DNA from: Cellulophaga algicola DSM 14237
GTDB lineage: Bacteria > Bacteroidota > Bacteroidia > Flavobacteriales > Flavobacteriaceae
Length of the DNA stretch: 64,000 nucleotides
Assembly: GCF_000186265.1 (NCBI RefSeq)
Contig: NC_014934.1
Location: 3,844,001 to 3,908,000 of the forward strand
Reading direction: 5' to 3'
Made by a program: the position numbers and the translations under genes. The notes under the pieces are model-generated. The model searched no databases. It was not told where the DNA came from and saw only the letters and a list, made by a program, of their open reading frames with translations. This document shows, piece after piece, positions 52,205-61,271 of this stretch. How positions within the stretch are numbered: position 1 is the stretch's first letter; every line of letters starts with the position of its first letter.

Positions 52205-52885
52205 ATGAAAATTACTTTTCTGGGTCATGCAACTTTATTGATTAAGACTACAACGTCAACTATTTTAATAGATCCATTTATTTCTGGTAATGAATTAGCA
52301 GCAGGTAAAATTGATTTGAATGATTTAAAACCTGATTTTATTTTACTTACACACGCGCATCAAGATCATGTTTTAGATGTAGAGTTAATTGCAAAGAATT
52401 CTGGTGCTACTATAGTTAGTAACTATGAAATTGCTACATATTATGCAAATAAAGGTTTTACAACGCATCCTATGAATCATGGTGGGAGTTGGAATTTTAA
52501 CTTTGGAAAGCTTAAATATGTAAATGCTATTCATACGTCTTCCTTTGCAGATGGAACGTACGGAGGGCAACCAGGAGGGTTTATTCTTTCTGCAGATGAA
52601 AAGCACATCTATATTGCGGGAGATACTGCCTTGCATATGGATATGAAACTTATACCGTATACTTACGAACTTGACTTGGCCATTTTACCGATTGGGGATA
52701 ATTTTACCATGGGTATTGAAGATGCTATCTTCGCTTCTGATTTTGTAGAATGTGATACAGTTTTAGGGTACCATTATGACACCTTTGGGTTTATTAAAAT
52801 AGATCATGAAGCAGCAAAAAAGCAATTTTCTACAGCAGACAAAAAATTATATCTCTTAGAAATAGGGAAATCTATTCTAATCTAA
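52205..52885 (+). CDS. UPF0173 metal-dependent hydrolase
   Basis: A 226-aa metallo-beta-lactamase-fold protein. HAHQDHVLD (His50, His52, Asp54, His55) is the dinuclear metal motif; AGDTALHMDM provides a further Asp and GYHYDTFGFI the last His. It matches the UPF0173 (YtkL) group, whose substrate is not known. It lies 28 bp after the kinase gene and converges with the SDR gene, whose stop is 2 bp away. Confidence 0.92.
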   Translation: MKITFLGHATLLIKTTTSTILIDPFISGNELAAGKIDLNDLKPDFILLTHAHQDHVLDVELIAKNSGATIVSNYEIATYYANKGFTTHPMNHGGSWNFNFGKLKYVNAIHTSSFADGTYGGQPGGFILSADEKHIYIAGDTALHMDMKLIPYTYELDLAILPIGDNFTMGIEDAIFASDFVECDTVLGYHYDTFGFIKIDHEAAKKQFSTADKKLYLLEIGKSILI

Positions 52886-52887
52886 TA

Positions 52888-53688
52888 TTAGCGTACTTCA
52901 CTTTTAAGAACAATCTTATGCAGAAGTTTTGGGAAAAATCGTTTTACGTAAATTCCCAAAATTTCTTTTTTACCAATATAGGCTTCAAATTTTTCTTTAT
53001 CAATAGCTTTTTTCATTCGAGCAGCAAATACGGTAACAGGTAAACCGTTTTTAGTAGCGTTATCTTCTGTATTATTTTTAGAGCCATCTCCCACAAGTGC
53101 ATTTTTAGCTACATCTGTTTGTATAAAACCAGGGCAGATTAGTGTAACCTTTATACCGTCTTTTTCATGCTCCATGCGTAAGGCATCAAAAAAGCCATGT
53201 AATGCATGTTTAACGCCGCAATACCCAGAACGATAAGGCGATGAGAATTTACCCATTAAACTGCTAACAGTAGCAAATTGCCCTTTCTTCTGCTGTATAA
53301 ATAAAGGCAATATGGTTTTTGATAATGCCACGGTGCCTAAATAATTAATGTCCATTAGTTTTTTATAAACTTCAAGATCTGTATCAATAATTAAAGAGCG
53401 TTGACTGACGCCAGCATTATTTATGAGTATATCAATGGCGCCAAAGGCATTCCAAGCTTCCTTAGTTTTAAACTCAAATTCTTCGGTTTTGATGAGATCA
53501 AGGGGCAATACATAAATATTTTCAGGATGAATACAATTTTGTTTTACAGCAGCTAAACCTGCTGTATTTCTTGCAGAAATAATCACCTTTGCACCAGAAT
53601 TTGCATAGGTATAAGTTAATGCTTCTCCAATTCCTGATGAAGCCCCAGTAATCCAAACAATTTTTTCTTGACCCAATCCCATTTCCAT
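52888..53688 (-). CDS. SDR family oxidoreductase (DHRS7-like)
   Basis: A 266-aa Rossmann enzyme with TGASSGIG (14-21), NNAGVS, Ser142-Ser143 and a complete Tyr156-x3-Lys160 (SGYCGVK), unlike the SDR of the photolyase operon. The hydrophobic C-terminal tail (VKRFFPKLLHKIVLKS) suggests membrane association. Substrate unknown. It is divergent from menC (42 bp apart). A second Met (residue 3) is an alternative start. Confidence 0.9.
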   Translation of the reverse strand: MEMGLGQEKIVWITGASSGIGEALTYTYANSGAKVIISARNTAGLAAVKQNCIHPENIYVLPLDLIKTEEFEFKTKEAWNAFGAIDILINNAGVSQRSLIIDTDLEVYKKLMDINYLGTVALSKTILPLFIQQKKGQFATVSSLMGKFSSPYRSGYCGVKHALHGFFDALRMEHEKDGIKVTLICPGFIQTDVAKNALVGDGSKNNTEDNATKNGLPVTVFAARMKKAIDKEKFEAYIGKKEILGIYVKRFFPKLLHKIVLKSEVR

Positions 53689-53730
53689 TCTATTTAGACC
53701 TAAAATATAGTTAAATTTGATCTCTAAATT

Positions 53731-54783
53731 ATGGAAGCAACCTACAAAAAATATATTTTAGACTTTAAGCGTCCTAGCGGAACTTCTCGCGGCGTACTGA
53801 AACAGAAAGAAACCTGGTTTATTATACTTAAATCTAAAGGGAAATTCGGAATCGGGGAATGTGGAATATTACGTAGTTTAAGTATTGATGATGTTCCTGA
53901 ATATGAAGATAAACTAAAATGGACTTGTGAGAATATTCATTTAGGGAAAGAAACACTTTGGATTGCATTGATGGACTTTCCTAGTATTCAATTTGGAATA
54001 GAACAAGCTTTTTTATCGCTTGCCTCTTCAGATAAATTTATATTATTTCCTTCTGATTTTGTAACAGGAGGAAAGCCAATACCAATCAATGGATTAATAT
54101 GGATGGGTGATGAAGTGTTTATGCACGAACAAATTCAGCAAAAAATAGAAGATGGTTTCCTATGTATTAAAATGAAAATTGGTGCTATCGATTTTGAAAC
54201 AGAATTAAAATTGTTAGCCTCTATTCGTGCGAAATATAGTCCTGAAGAAATAGAATTAAGGGTAGATGCTAATGGAGCATTTAAACCAGAAGAGGCATTG
54301 GCTAAATTAAATAAGTTAGCTACATTTAATCTTCACTCCATAGAACAACCCATTAAACAAGGTAATATTCAGGAAATGAAACTCTTGTGTGCAAAGACAC
54401 CACTACCAATTGCTTTAGATGAAGAATTAATTGGTGTTTTTGATGTAACAAAAAAACAAGAACTGCTACAAACTATACAACCACAGTATATTATTTTAAA
54501 ACCAAGTTTGGTTGGAGGAATAAAAGGGTGTGAAGAGTGGATTTCAATTGCCGAGAAAAACGGAATAAAATGGTGGGTGACTAGTGCATTAGAGAGTAAT
54601 GTAGGATTAAATGCTATAGCACAATGGACATTTACTTTAGAAAATGACTTACCACAAGGTCTAGGAACTGGTGGATTGTACACAAATAATTTTAAAAGTC
54701 CGTTGGCTGTTGAAAATGGCAAATTGTACTATAAGAAGAATAAAAATTGGAATGCTAATTTGATAAGTGATTTATGTATATAG
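53731..54783 (+). CDS. menC: o-Succinylbenzoate synthase
   Basis: A 350-aa enolase-superfamily enzyme that dehydrates SHCHC to o-succinylbenzoate. CIKMKIG has the catalytic Lys, ELRVDANGAF the first metal ligand, SIEQP and ALDEELIG the second and third ligand strands, and ILKPSLVGG the second catalytic Lys. Sequence is typical of Bacteroidota MenC, which diverges from E. coli MenC. It overlaps the CPBP gene by 10 bp. Confidence 0.93.
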   Translation: MEATYKKYILDFKRPSGTSRGVLKQKETWFIILKSKGKFGIGECGILRSLSIDDVPEYEDKLKWTCENIHLGKETLWIALMDFPSIQFGIEQAFLSLASSDKFILFPSDFVTGGKPIPINGLIWMGDEVFMHEQIQQKIEDGFLCIKMKIGAIDFETELKLLASIRAKYSPEEIELRVDANGAFKPEEALAKLNKLATFNLHSIEQPIKQGNIQEMKLLCAKTPLPIALDEELIGVFDVTKKQELLQTIQPQYIILKPSLVGGIKGCEEWISIAEKNGIKWWVTSALESNVGLNAIAQWTFTLENDLPQGLGTGGLYTNNFKSPLAVENGKLYYKKNKNWNANLISDLCI

Positions 54784-55733
54784 AACAAGCGTACAATGGG
54801 TTAAGAGATTCTTGGAGGTATATTTTGGGCTTTGTTATTATAATAATAGGCTGGCAGTTTATAGGTTTGATCCCACTTTTAATGGGTATGGCTGTGCATG
54901 CTACAAATGGTGGAGGGATGGCAGCAACGATTCCTGAGATGGCAAAGGCTCTTGGGAATAATATGTTTGTTTTTCTGATGCTTATTTCATTTGCTATAGG
55001 GTTGGCTTTTTTATTTTTTGTAGTGCGTTTTTTGCATCACCAATCCATAATATCATTAACAACGTCTAGAGCTAAAATAGATTGGAAACGTATCTTTTTA
55101 GCGTTTGCTTTTTGGGCTGTGATTACTATTTTAATCACAGGTGTGGATGTCTATATGTCTCCAGACAATTATGTTTTGAACTTTGATTTAAATAAGTTTT
55201 TGATACTTGCAGTAATAGCTATTTGTTTAGTGCCCTTGCAAACAAGTTTTGAAGAGTATTTATTTAGAGGATACCTTATGCAGAGTCTTGGTATTCTTGC
55301 AAAAAATAGATGGATACCATTAGTTGTAACTTCTACCGTGTTTGGTTTAATGCATATGTTTAATCCGGAAGTAGCAAAACTAGGTTATGGTATTATGGTT
55401 TACTATATTGGTACGGGTTTCTTTTTAGGTATCTTGGCACTTATGGATGAAGGTTTAGAGCTTTCCTTAGGCTTTCATGCTGCAAATAATTTAGTAACAG
55501 CCTTGTTAGTCACTGCAGATTGGACTGCTTTTCAAACAGATTCTATTTATATAGATATATCTAAACCAGAATTGGGGTGGGATGTTTTTATTCCTGTTTT
55601 AATAATCTATCCTATTCTTTTAATTATTTTTTCTAAAGTATATAAATGGACCAATTGGAAAGAAAAGTTAACAGGAAAAGTACTTACAGAAGAAGCATTT
55701 TTAGCATTAGAAAATAATGAGCCTCAATCATAA
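54774..55733 (+). CDS. CPBP family intramembrane metalloprotease
   Basis: A 319-aa protein with about eight spans and all CPBP (Rce1-like) motifs: EEYLFRG (EExxxR), FGLMHMFN (FxxxH) and GFHAANN (HxxxN). Such proteases cleave prenylated or membrane substrates or inactivate bacteriocins; no substrate is evident. It is locked between menC and menE by overlaps of 10 and 17 bp, a puzzling position for a protease in a quinone operon. Confidence 0.92.
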   Translation: MYIEQAYNGLRDSWRYILGFVIIIIGWQFIGLIPLLMGMAVHATNGGGMAATIPEMAKALGNNMFVFLMLISFAIGLAFLFFVVRFLHHQSIISLTTSRAKIDWKRIFLAFAFWAVITILITGVDVYMSPDNYVLNFDLNKFLILAVIAICLVPLQTSFEEYLFRGYLMQSLGILAKNRWIPLVVTSTVFGLMHMFNPEVAKLGYGIMVYYIGTGFFLGILALMDEGLELSLGFHAANNLVTALLVTADWTAFQTDSIYIDISKPELGWDVFIPVLIIYPILLIIFSKVYKWTNWKEKLTGKVLTEEAFLALENNEPQS

Positions 55734-56790
55734 ATATATTCATCCAGATTTTAAATTAAACGGAATTTCATTTTCATTCATGGATCTGAAAGAAGTAGGG
55801 TACAGCCTAATAAAAGAAGGATTATTCTATGAAATTTCAATAGGCAATTTTCTTTTAGACTGGGGCAATGAGGAGGACTATTTAGAGGTTTCAACCTCAG
55901 GGTCTACAGGGGTTCCTAAAAAAATACGATTGCAGAAACAATACATGGTAAATTCTGCTATGGCTACAGGATCTTTTTTTAAGCTACATGTAGGGAACAC
56001 TGCTTTACTCTGTTTACCTGCAGATTATATTGCAGGGAAAATGATGTTGGTTCGGGCTATGATTTTGGGTTTATCACTTGATACGGTAGCTCCAAACTCA
56101 AGCCCCTTAGAGGGTACTACTAAAAATTATGACTTTGGTGCAATGATTCCATTGCAACTTGAGAACTCAATCGACAAAATAAACCAACTACAAACATTGA
56201 TTGTTGGCGGAGCAAAAATGTCGGATAATCTTAAAATTGCTATTCAAAATAAAAGCGTTAGGGTGTTTGAAACCTATGGAATGACGGAAACGATTACACA
56301 TGTAGCTCTAAAAGCGGTAAATCACCTAGAAGCTACTTCTGATAGAAGCTTTAAGGCATTACCTAAGGTTAGCTTTAAACTTGATGAACGTGGTTGTTTG
56401 GTTGTTAAAGCACCTAATATTTCGGACCAAGAAGTAGTAACTAATGATTTGGTTCAGCTAATTTCTTCTACAGCATTTGAATGGTTGGGGCGCTATGATT
56501 CTATAATTAATTCAGGAGGCGTTAAGTTAATTCCAGAAAAGATAGAGTCTAAACTATCAAAAGTAATTGCTGCTAATTTCTTCGTAGCGGGACTTCCAGA
56601 TCAGAAATTAGGTCAAAAACTAATCCTACTCGTAGAAGGTGAAATGAATAAAGCAGACCTTCTAAAAAAACTTCAGAACCTTAGTGCATTAGATAAATTT
56701 GAAGTTCCTAAAGAAATTCATACGGTAGCCTCATTTCTTACAACTGCAAATGGTAAAATCCAGCGTAAAAAAACGCTAAACCTCATATAG
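55717..56790 (+). CDS. menE: o-Succinylbenzoate-CoA ligase
   Basis: A 357-aa adenylate-forming enzyme, shorter than average but with all key motifs: STSGSTGVPKKI (P-loop), YGMTETITH (A5), GRYDSIINSGGVKLIP (A8) and the A10 lysine in ANGKIQRKK. It activates o-succinylbenzoate to its CoA ester in menaquinone synthesis. It starts inside the CPBP gene and is the end of the men run; menB, the next enzyme, is not here. Confidence 0.92.
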   Translation: MSLNHKYIHPDFKLNGISFSFMDLKEVGYSLIKEGLFYEISIGNFLLDWGNEEDYLEVSTSGSTGVPKKIRLQKQYMVNSAMATGSFFKLHVGNTALLCLPADYIAGKMMLVRAMILGLSLDTVAPNSSPLEGTTKNYDFGAMIPLQLENSIDKINQLQTLIVGGAKMSDNLKIAIQNKSVRVFETYGMTETITHVALKAVNHLEATSDRSFKALPKVSFKLDERGCLVVKAPNISDQEVVTNDLVQLISSTAFEWLGRYDSIINSGGVKLIPEKIESKLSKVIAANFFVAGLPDQKLGQKLILLVEGEMNKADLLKKLQNLSALDKFEVPKEIHTVASFLTTANGKIQRKKTLNLI

Positions 56791-56792
56791 GA

Positions 56793-57398
56793 CTATCTCT
56801 TAATATCATAAAAAACTTTTTCATCAAAAAGATTTCGAATTTCATCTTTTCCCATGAAATATGAGGGTTCTGTATAATTGGCTAACTTATCAATTTCATT
56901 TACATCACTTTTTTTATTCGTTTCATAATCATTTTGAATTACAAAAACGGAGTCGGCTGTAATAGAAGTTATTTTTAGTGTAGTAAAATATCCAGATTCA
57001 GAATTTTTATATTTAATGACATCACCTACGGCAGGCTCATTTATATAGTCCTGTAAATCGCCCGAGTGTTTTAGGTTAGTGAAAATTATCACACCAATTA
57101 TTGCAAGTATTATTCCCAATCCAGACCAATACCAAATTGGTGTTTTAGTATTTTTACTTACCTCTTTAGAAGCGTTTTTAAGTTTTTCATTCATACCATT
57201 TTGCTCTAAAGTAACCTTGCAATTTGTGCATTCAGAAAACGATTTTCTTCCCATAGGAAAAACAGGTATCCAATAGAGGTATGCATATTTTCCATAAACT
57301 GATAGGTTATGAACTGTATTCTCATTGCAATTATCACATTTTATACCGCTTTTTCGTTCGCTGTGTAGATGTGTTCCTTTAGTTCCGTAAAAAATCAT
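56793..57398 (-). CDS. Zinc-ribbon membrane protein
   Basis: A 201-aa protein: MIFYGTK and two Cys pairs (CDNC near residue 21, CTNC near 57) form a zinc ribbon of the type found in YgiT/zinc_ribbon_15-like proteins; one membrane span lies about residues 88-107 (GLGIILAIIGVIIF), followed by an extracytoplasmic beta domain. Function unknown. It converges with menE (2 bp apart). Confidence 0.82.
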   Translation of the reverse strand: MIFYGTKGTHLHSERKSGIKCDNCNENTVHNLSVYGKYAYLYWIPVFPMGRKSFSECTNCKVTLEQNGMNEKLKNASKEVSKNTKTPIWYWSGLGIILAIIGVIIFTNLKHSGDLQDYINEPAVGDVIKYKNSESGYFTTLKITSITADSVFVIQNDYETNKKSDVNEIDKLANYTEPSYFMGKDEIRNLFDEKVFYDIKR

Positions 57399-57723
57399 AG
57401 ATTATATTTTATCTAAATATATACAAAAAAAATAAATAATGAAGGTTAATATTTTTGCTTAGCCTATAGATCATATATTTTAATTCCTATGTTTTGATTA
57501 ATTTTTATTAGAAAAGATACGCTTATGAAGGGTAATTTAGAATTTGAAAATTTGAAGAAAATTAATGGGCTTACATTGGCGTTAAGCTAATTCTATAGCT
57601 AGTAAATTATAGTATTCTTACTATAAAACACCGTTTACTCACTCAAAGGTGCACTTCCCTAATTTCTTATTTTAATTTGCTTTTTAGTCTTGTAGGTTTA
57701 TATCACTCTTAAAAACGATAAAG
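57399..57723. other. 325-bp gap without a recognised gene
   Basis: AT-rich sequence upstream of the VWA gene and of the zinc-ribbon gene. I find no consensus promoter, only a 21-codon ORF at 57524-57589 with no coding support. It should hold the promoters for both divergent genes. Confidence 0.5.
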
Positions 57724-59835
57724 ATGAAAAACACGTTACTACTATTTTTTATTGCAATGTTAAGCAATACAATCAACGCACAAGTAAAAACCATAAGTGG
57801 CATTGTATCAGACCAAACAGGACCCTTACCAGGAGTACAAGTATATATAGATAAAGCGGCTAGTGGTACTGAGACCGATTTTGATGGCAAGTATTCTATA
57901 AGTGCATCAAAAGGAGATAAACTCGTGTTTGCCTATTTAGGCTATGATACGAAAGAAATAAGCGTTACAGATACTTTAATAATTAACGTTATACTTGAAG
58001 TCGCTTCAAATCAACTAGATGAAGTAGTTATTGTAGGATATGGAGTTCAAAAAAAACGAAGTACAACTGCTGCCCTTACCGTAGTACATTCGGAAAGTAT
58101 TCAGCGTAGGACAAGGTCTAGGAACGTTAAAAATAACAGTCCTCAACCGGTACATAATCAGCTAGCAGAGTCTCAATTATCAGGGATTTCATATAGTCCG
58201 GCAGAAATTAAAATTAGTGGAAATAAAACGGTTTCAGAAAATAATCTACCGCTCTACATCGTAGATGGGGTGGCAATTCATACTAAGAACAATAGTATCG
58301 TTGCAAATTTAGATCCTGATACTATTGATAAAATTAAGGTGTATAAAGGAAATAAAGCAATTGGCCTGTATGGTAGTTCTGCTAAAAATGGGTGTATTGT
58401 TATTCGTACTAAAAGAGGAAATTATAAAATTACTAATGATGAAAAATATGCTCAACTAACAGAGAATCCGTTTAAGCGATTAGCTTTAAGTCCACTTTCT
58501 ACATTTTCTATAGATGTAGATAAAGCGGGGTATAGTAATATTCGTAGGCTAATTAATGCAGGAAGTCAAATTCCTATTGATGCTGTGAAGATTGAAGAAA
58601 TGATTAATTATTTTGATTATGACTATCCGCAACCTTTAGGAGAACATCCTTTTTCTATTAACCTTGAGGCCGCTAAAACTCCTTGGAATGCTGCTACTAA
58701 AATAGTGCGCATTGGGTTGCAGGGTAAAGAATACTTAAATGAAGACTTGCCAGCATCTAATCTTACGTTTTTAATTGATGTTTCAGGGTCTATGAATAAT
58801 CAAAATAAATTACCACTTTTAAAATCGGCTTTCAAGCTATTGGTACATCAACTGCGAGAAAAAGATAGAGTTTCTATAGTCGTTTATGCAGGAGCAGCTG
58901 GTGTCGTTTTAGAACCAACAGGTGGTAATGATAAGGAAAAAATAATAAAGGCATTAGATAATTTAAGCGCGGGTGGTTCTACAGCAGGAGGAGAGGGTAT
59001 AGAATTGGCTTATGCATTAGCAGAAAAGAATTTTAAACCGAATAAAAACAATAGGGTTATTATGGCAACCGATGGCGATTTTAATGTAGGAGCTTCTTCC
59101 GATAAGGATATGGAAACCCTGATTGAAGAAAAACGTAAATCAGGAATTTTCTTATCTGTATTAGGATTTGGAATGGGGAATTATAAAGATTCTAAATTAG
59201 AGAAATTAGCAGATAAAGGAAATGGGAATCATGCGTATATAGATACGATGCAAGAGGCGCAAAAAATATTTGGAGAAGAGTTTGGAGGAACCTTATATAC
59301 CATTGCTAAAGATGTTAAAATACAGATAGAATTTAATCCAACAAAAGTACAAGCTTACCGCTTAATTGGGTATGAAAACAGATTGTTAGCAGATGAAGAT
59401 TTTATCGATGATAGAAAAGATGCAGGAGAATTGGGTAGCGGTCATACGGTTACGGCACTCTATGAAATAATTCCTGTTGGTGTAGAAAGTGAATTTCTTA
59501 AAGAGATACCAGACTTAAAATACACCCAACCAGAATTAAAAAATGAGTATTCGGATGATCTTTTTACCGTAAAATTTAGATATAAAAAGCCGAACGAAGA
59601 TAAAAGTATAGAAATGGTAGCGGTATATAAAAATCAATTTACAGAAATGACTCCAGATTTTAAATTCTCTTCTGCTGTAGCACTTTTTGGAATGCATTTA
59701 AGAAAATCTCAGTATTTAAATAATGCGAACTTAAACGATGTATTGACTTTAGCAACTTCGGGAAAAGGAACAGATCAGAAAGGATATCGATCAGAATTTA
59801 TTCGTTTAGTGAAAACAGTAGATAGTAGTCTTTAA
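57724..59835 (+). CDS. CarboxypepD_reg / TonB-plug / VWA chimeric protein
   Basis: A 703-aa exported protein (signal peptide 1-20). Residues 21-97 are a CarboxypepD_reg-like beta domain; 98-113 read DEVVIVGYGVQKKRS, the hallmark before the plug of SusC-like receptors, and 173-235 (LYIVDG, IKVYKG, GLYGSSAKNG) are a reduced plug. No barrel follows. Instead 235-703 is a YfbK-like von Willebrand A unit with MIDAS motif DVSGS (351-355) and a DUF3520-type C-terminus. The assembly is known in Bacteroidota but its function is not. It is single and closed by a terminator. Confidence 0.88.
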   Translation: MKNTLLLFFIAMLSNTINAQVKTISGIVSDQTGPLPGVQVYIDKAASGTETDFDGKYSISASKGDKLVFAYLGYDTKEISVTDTLIINVILEVASNQLDEVVIVGYGVQKKRSTTAALTVVHSESIQRRTRSRNVKNNSPQPVHNQLAESQLSGISYSPAEIKISGNKTVSENNLPLYIVDGVAIHTKNNSIVANLDPDTIDKIKVYKGNKAIGLYGSSAKNGCIVIRTKRGNYKITNDEKYAQLTENPFKRLALSPLSTFSIDVDKAGYSNIRRLINAGSQIPIDAVKIEEMINYFDYDYPQPLGEHPFSINLEAAKTPWNAATKIVRIGLQGKEYLNEDLPASNLTFLIDVSGSMNNQNKLPLLKSAFKLLVHQLREKDRVSIVVYAGAAGVVLEPTGGNDKEKIIKALDNLSAGGSTAGGEGIELAYALAEKNFKPNKNNRVIMATDGDFNVGASSDKDMETLIEEKRKSGIFLSVLGFGMGNYKDSKLEKLADKGNGNHAYIDTMQEAQKIFGEEFGGTLYTIAKDVKIQIEFNPTKVQAYRLIGYENRLLADEDFIDDRKDAGELGSGHTVTALYEIIPVGVESEFLKEIPDLKYTQPELKNEYSDDLFTVKFRYKKPNEDKSIEMVAVYKNQFTEMTPDFKFSSAVALFGMHLRKSQYLNNANLNDVLTLATSGKGTDQKGYRSEFIRLVKTVDSSL

Positions 59836-59860
59836 AAAAAGTGCCGAAAGGCACTTTTTT
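59835..59860 (+). terminator. Rho-independent terminator of the VWA gene
   Basis: Arms 59835-59845 and 59850-59860 pair over 11 bp around a stable GAAA tetraloop; the A and T runs form part of the stem. Confidence 0.9.
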
Positions 59861-59924
59861 CTTCTTTAATAAGTTGTATTTTCAGGGTTAAATTTTTTAA
59901 TTATAGACCAATAACATTCCACCT

Positions 59925-61271
59925 ATGAAAAAAATAACGCTAACCTTAGCCTTGTTGTATTCCTTAATTAGTCTCGCGCAGCACATATTACCAGAGAAAG
60001 AAAGAGCTCTAGTAATCGATGAAATCCTAGAAGAACGCTTTGATGTATTGCTCCCTACTTTGATGGATGCTGCAGCTATTGATATGTGGATTGTGATGTC
60101 TCGGGAATATAATGAAGATCCTGTTATTAAGACCATGTTGCCTGCAACTTGGTTAAATGCGCGTAGAAGAACCATCCTTTTATTTTATAGAAACAAAGCA
60201 AAGAATACCATAGAGAAATTGGCGATAGCACGTTATGATGTGGGTAAAAGCATTGTTTCTGCTTGGGATAAAAAAAAGCAACCAGATCAATGGAAAAGAC
60301 TTATAGAATTAATTCAAGAACGAAACCCAAATAAGATTGGACTTAATTTTTCTAAAGACCATAATATCGCTGATGGTTTGGATAAAACAGATTATGACGA
60401 GTTCATGAGCTATTTACCTAAGAAAATGCATTCCAAAGTAAGCTCTGCAGAACAACTTGCAGTGCGATGGATAGAAACGCGAACGCCACGTGAAATGATT
60501 ATTTATAACCAATTAGTAGACATAACACATGATATTATCGCAGAAGCATTCTCAGAAAAAGTAATTACTCCAGGTGTTACAACCACAACAGAAGTGGAGT
60601 GGTGGATGCGCCAAAAAGTTACCGATTTAGGCTTGGAGACATGGTTTCATCCTACGGTAGATGTGCAACGCAGTAGCGAAAAATTAGTAGCTCATTTGTA
60701 TTCATTTTCAGGCAGACCCGATGGTTTAACTATTGTACCGGGAGATCTATTGCATTGCGATTTTGGGATTACGTATCTAAGGTTAAATACCGATTGTCAG
60801 GAGTTAGCCTATGTTTTAAAACCAGAAGAGAGAACAGCACCTAAATTTTTAGTAAAGGGATTAATGGAAGGGAATAAAGTTCAAGATTTTCTGACTAAAA
60901 ATATGATAGAAGGAAAAACAGGGAACGAAATTTTGGCAAAAGCATTAAAAGAAGCAAAAGCTGATGGATTAAAACCATCAATATACACACATCCGTTAGG
61001 GACTTACGGACATTCTGCAGGGACTACTATCGGAATGTGGGATTCGCAAGATGGAGTTATGAAAGATGACGGTGAAAATTATCCATTAAATAAAAATACC
61101 GTTTACGCTATAGAATTGAATACAACGATTACGATTCCTGAGTGGAATAGAGATATTCGTATTATGCTTGAAGAAGCAGGTTTCTATGGCGAAAACGGAT
61201 TTAGATATGTAAATTGGCGACAAACGGAATTACTATTAATTCCGCGTGTTAAAAATTATCAAGGCAACTAA
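59925..61271 (+). CDS. Secreted M24 (Xaa-Pro aminopeptidase-like) metallopeptidase
   Basis: A 448-aa exported peptidase: signal peptide KKITLTLALLYSLISLA, an N-terminal creatinase-like domain and the pita-bread catalytic domain. Metal ligands are visible: Asp pair in LHCDFGITYLRLNTDCQ, His in GTYGHSAG, Glu in YAIELNTT and Glu in IMLEEAGF. It probably removes N-terminal residues before proline in the periplasm. Its stop overlaps the convergent carboxylase gene by 4 bp. Confidence 0.92.
   Translation: MKKITLTLALLYSLISLAQHILPEKERALVIDEILEERFDVLLPTLMDAAAIDMWIVMSREYNEDPVIKTMLPATWLNARRRTILLFYRNKAKNTIEKLAIARYDVGKSIVSAWDKKKQPDQWKRLIELIQERNPNKIGLNFSKDHNIADGLDKTDYDEFMSYLPKKMHSKVSSAEQLAVRWIETRTPREMIIYNQLVDITHDIIAEAFSEKVITPGVTTTTEVEWWMRQKVTDLGLETWFHPTVDVQRSSEKLVAHLYSFSGRPDGLTIVPGDLLHCDFGITYLRLNTDCQELAYVLKPEERTAPKFLVKGLMEGNKVQDFLTKNMIEGKTGNEILAKALKEAKADGLKPSIYTHPLGTYGHSAGTTIGMWDSQDGVMKDDGENYPLNKNTVYAIELNTTITIPEWNRDIRIMLEEAGFYGENGFRYVNWRQTELLLIPRVKNYQGN

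Noticed and set aside
57524-57589. 21-codon ORF in the gap before the VWA gene
   Set aside because: No ribosome site, no hydrophobic or precursor-like signature beyond a faint resemblance to peptide leaders, and no neighbouring modification genes.
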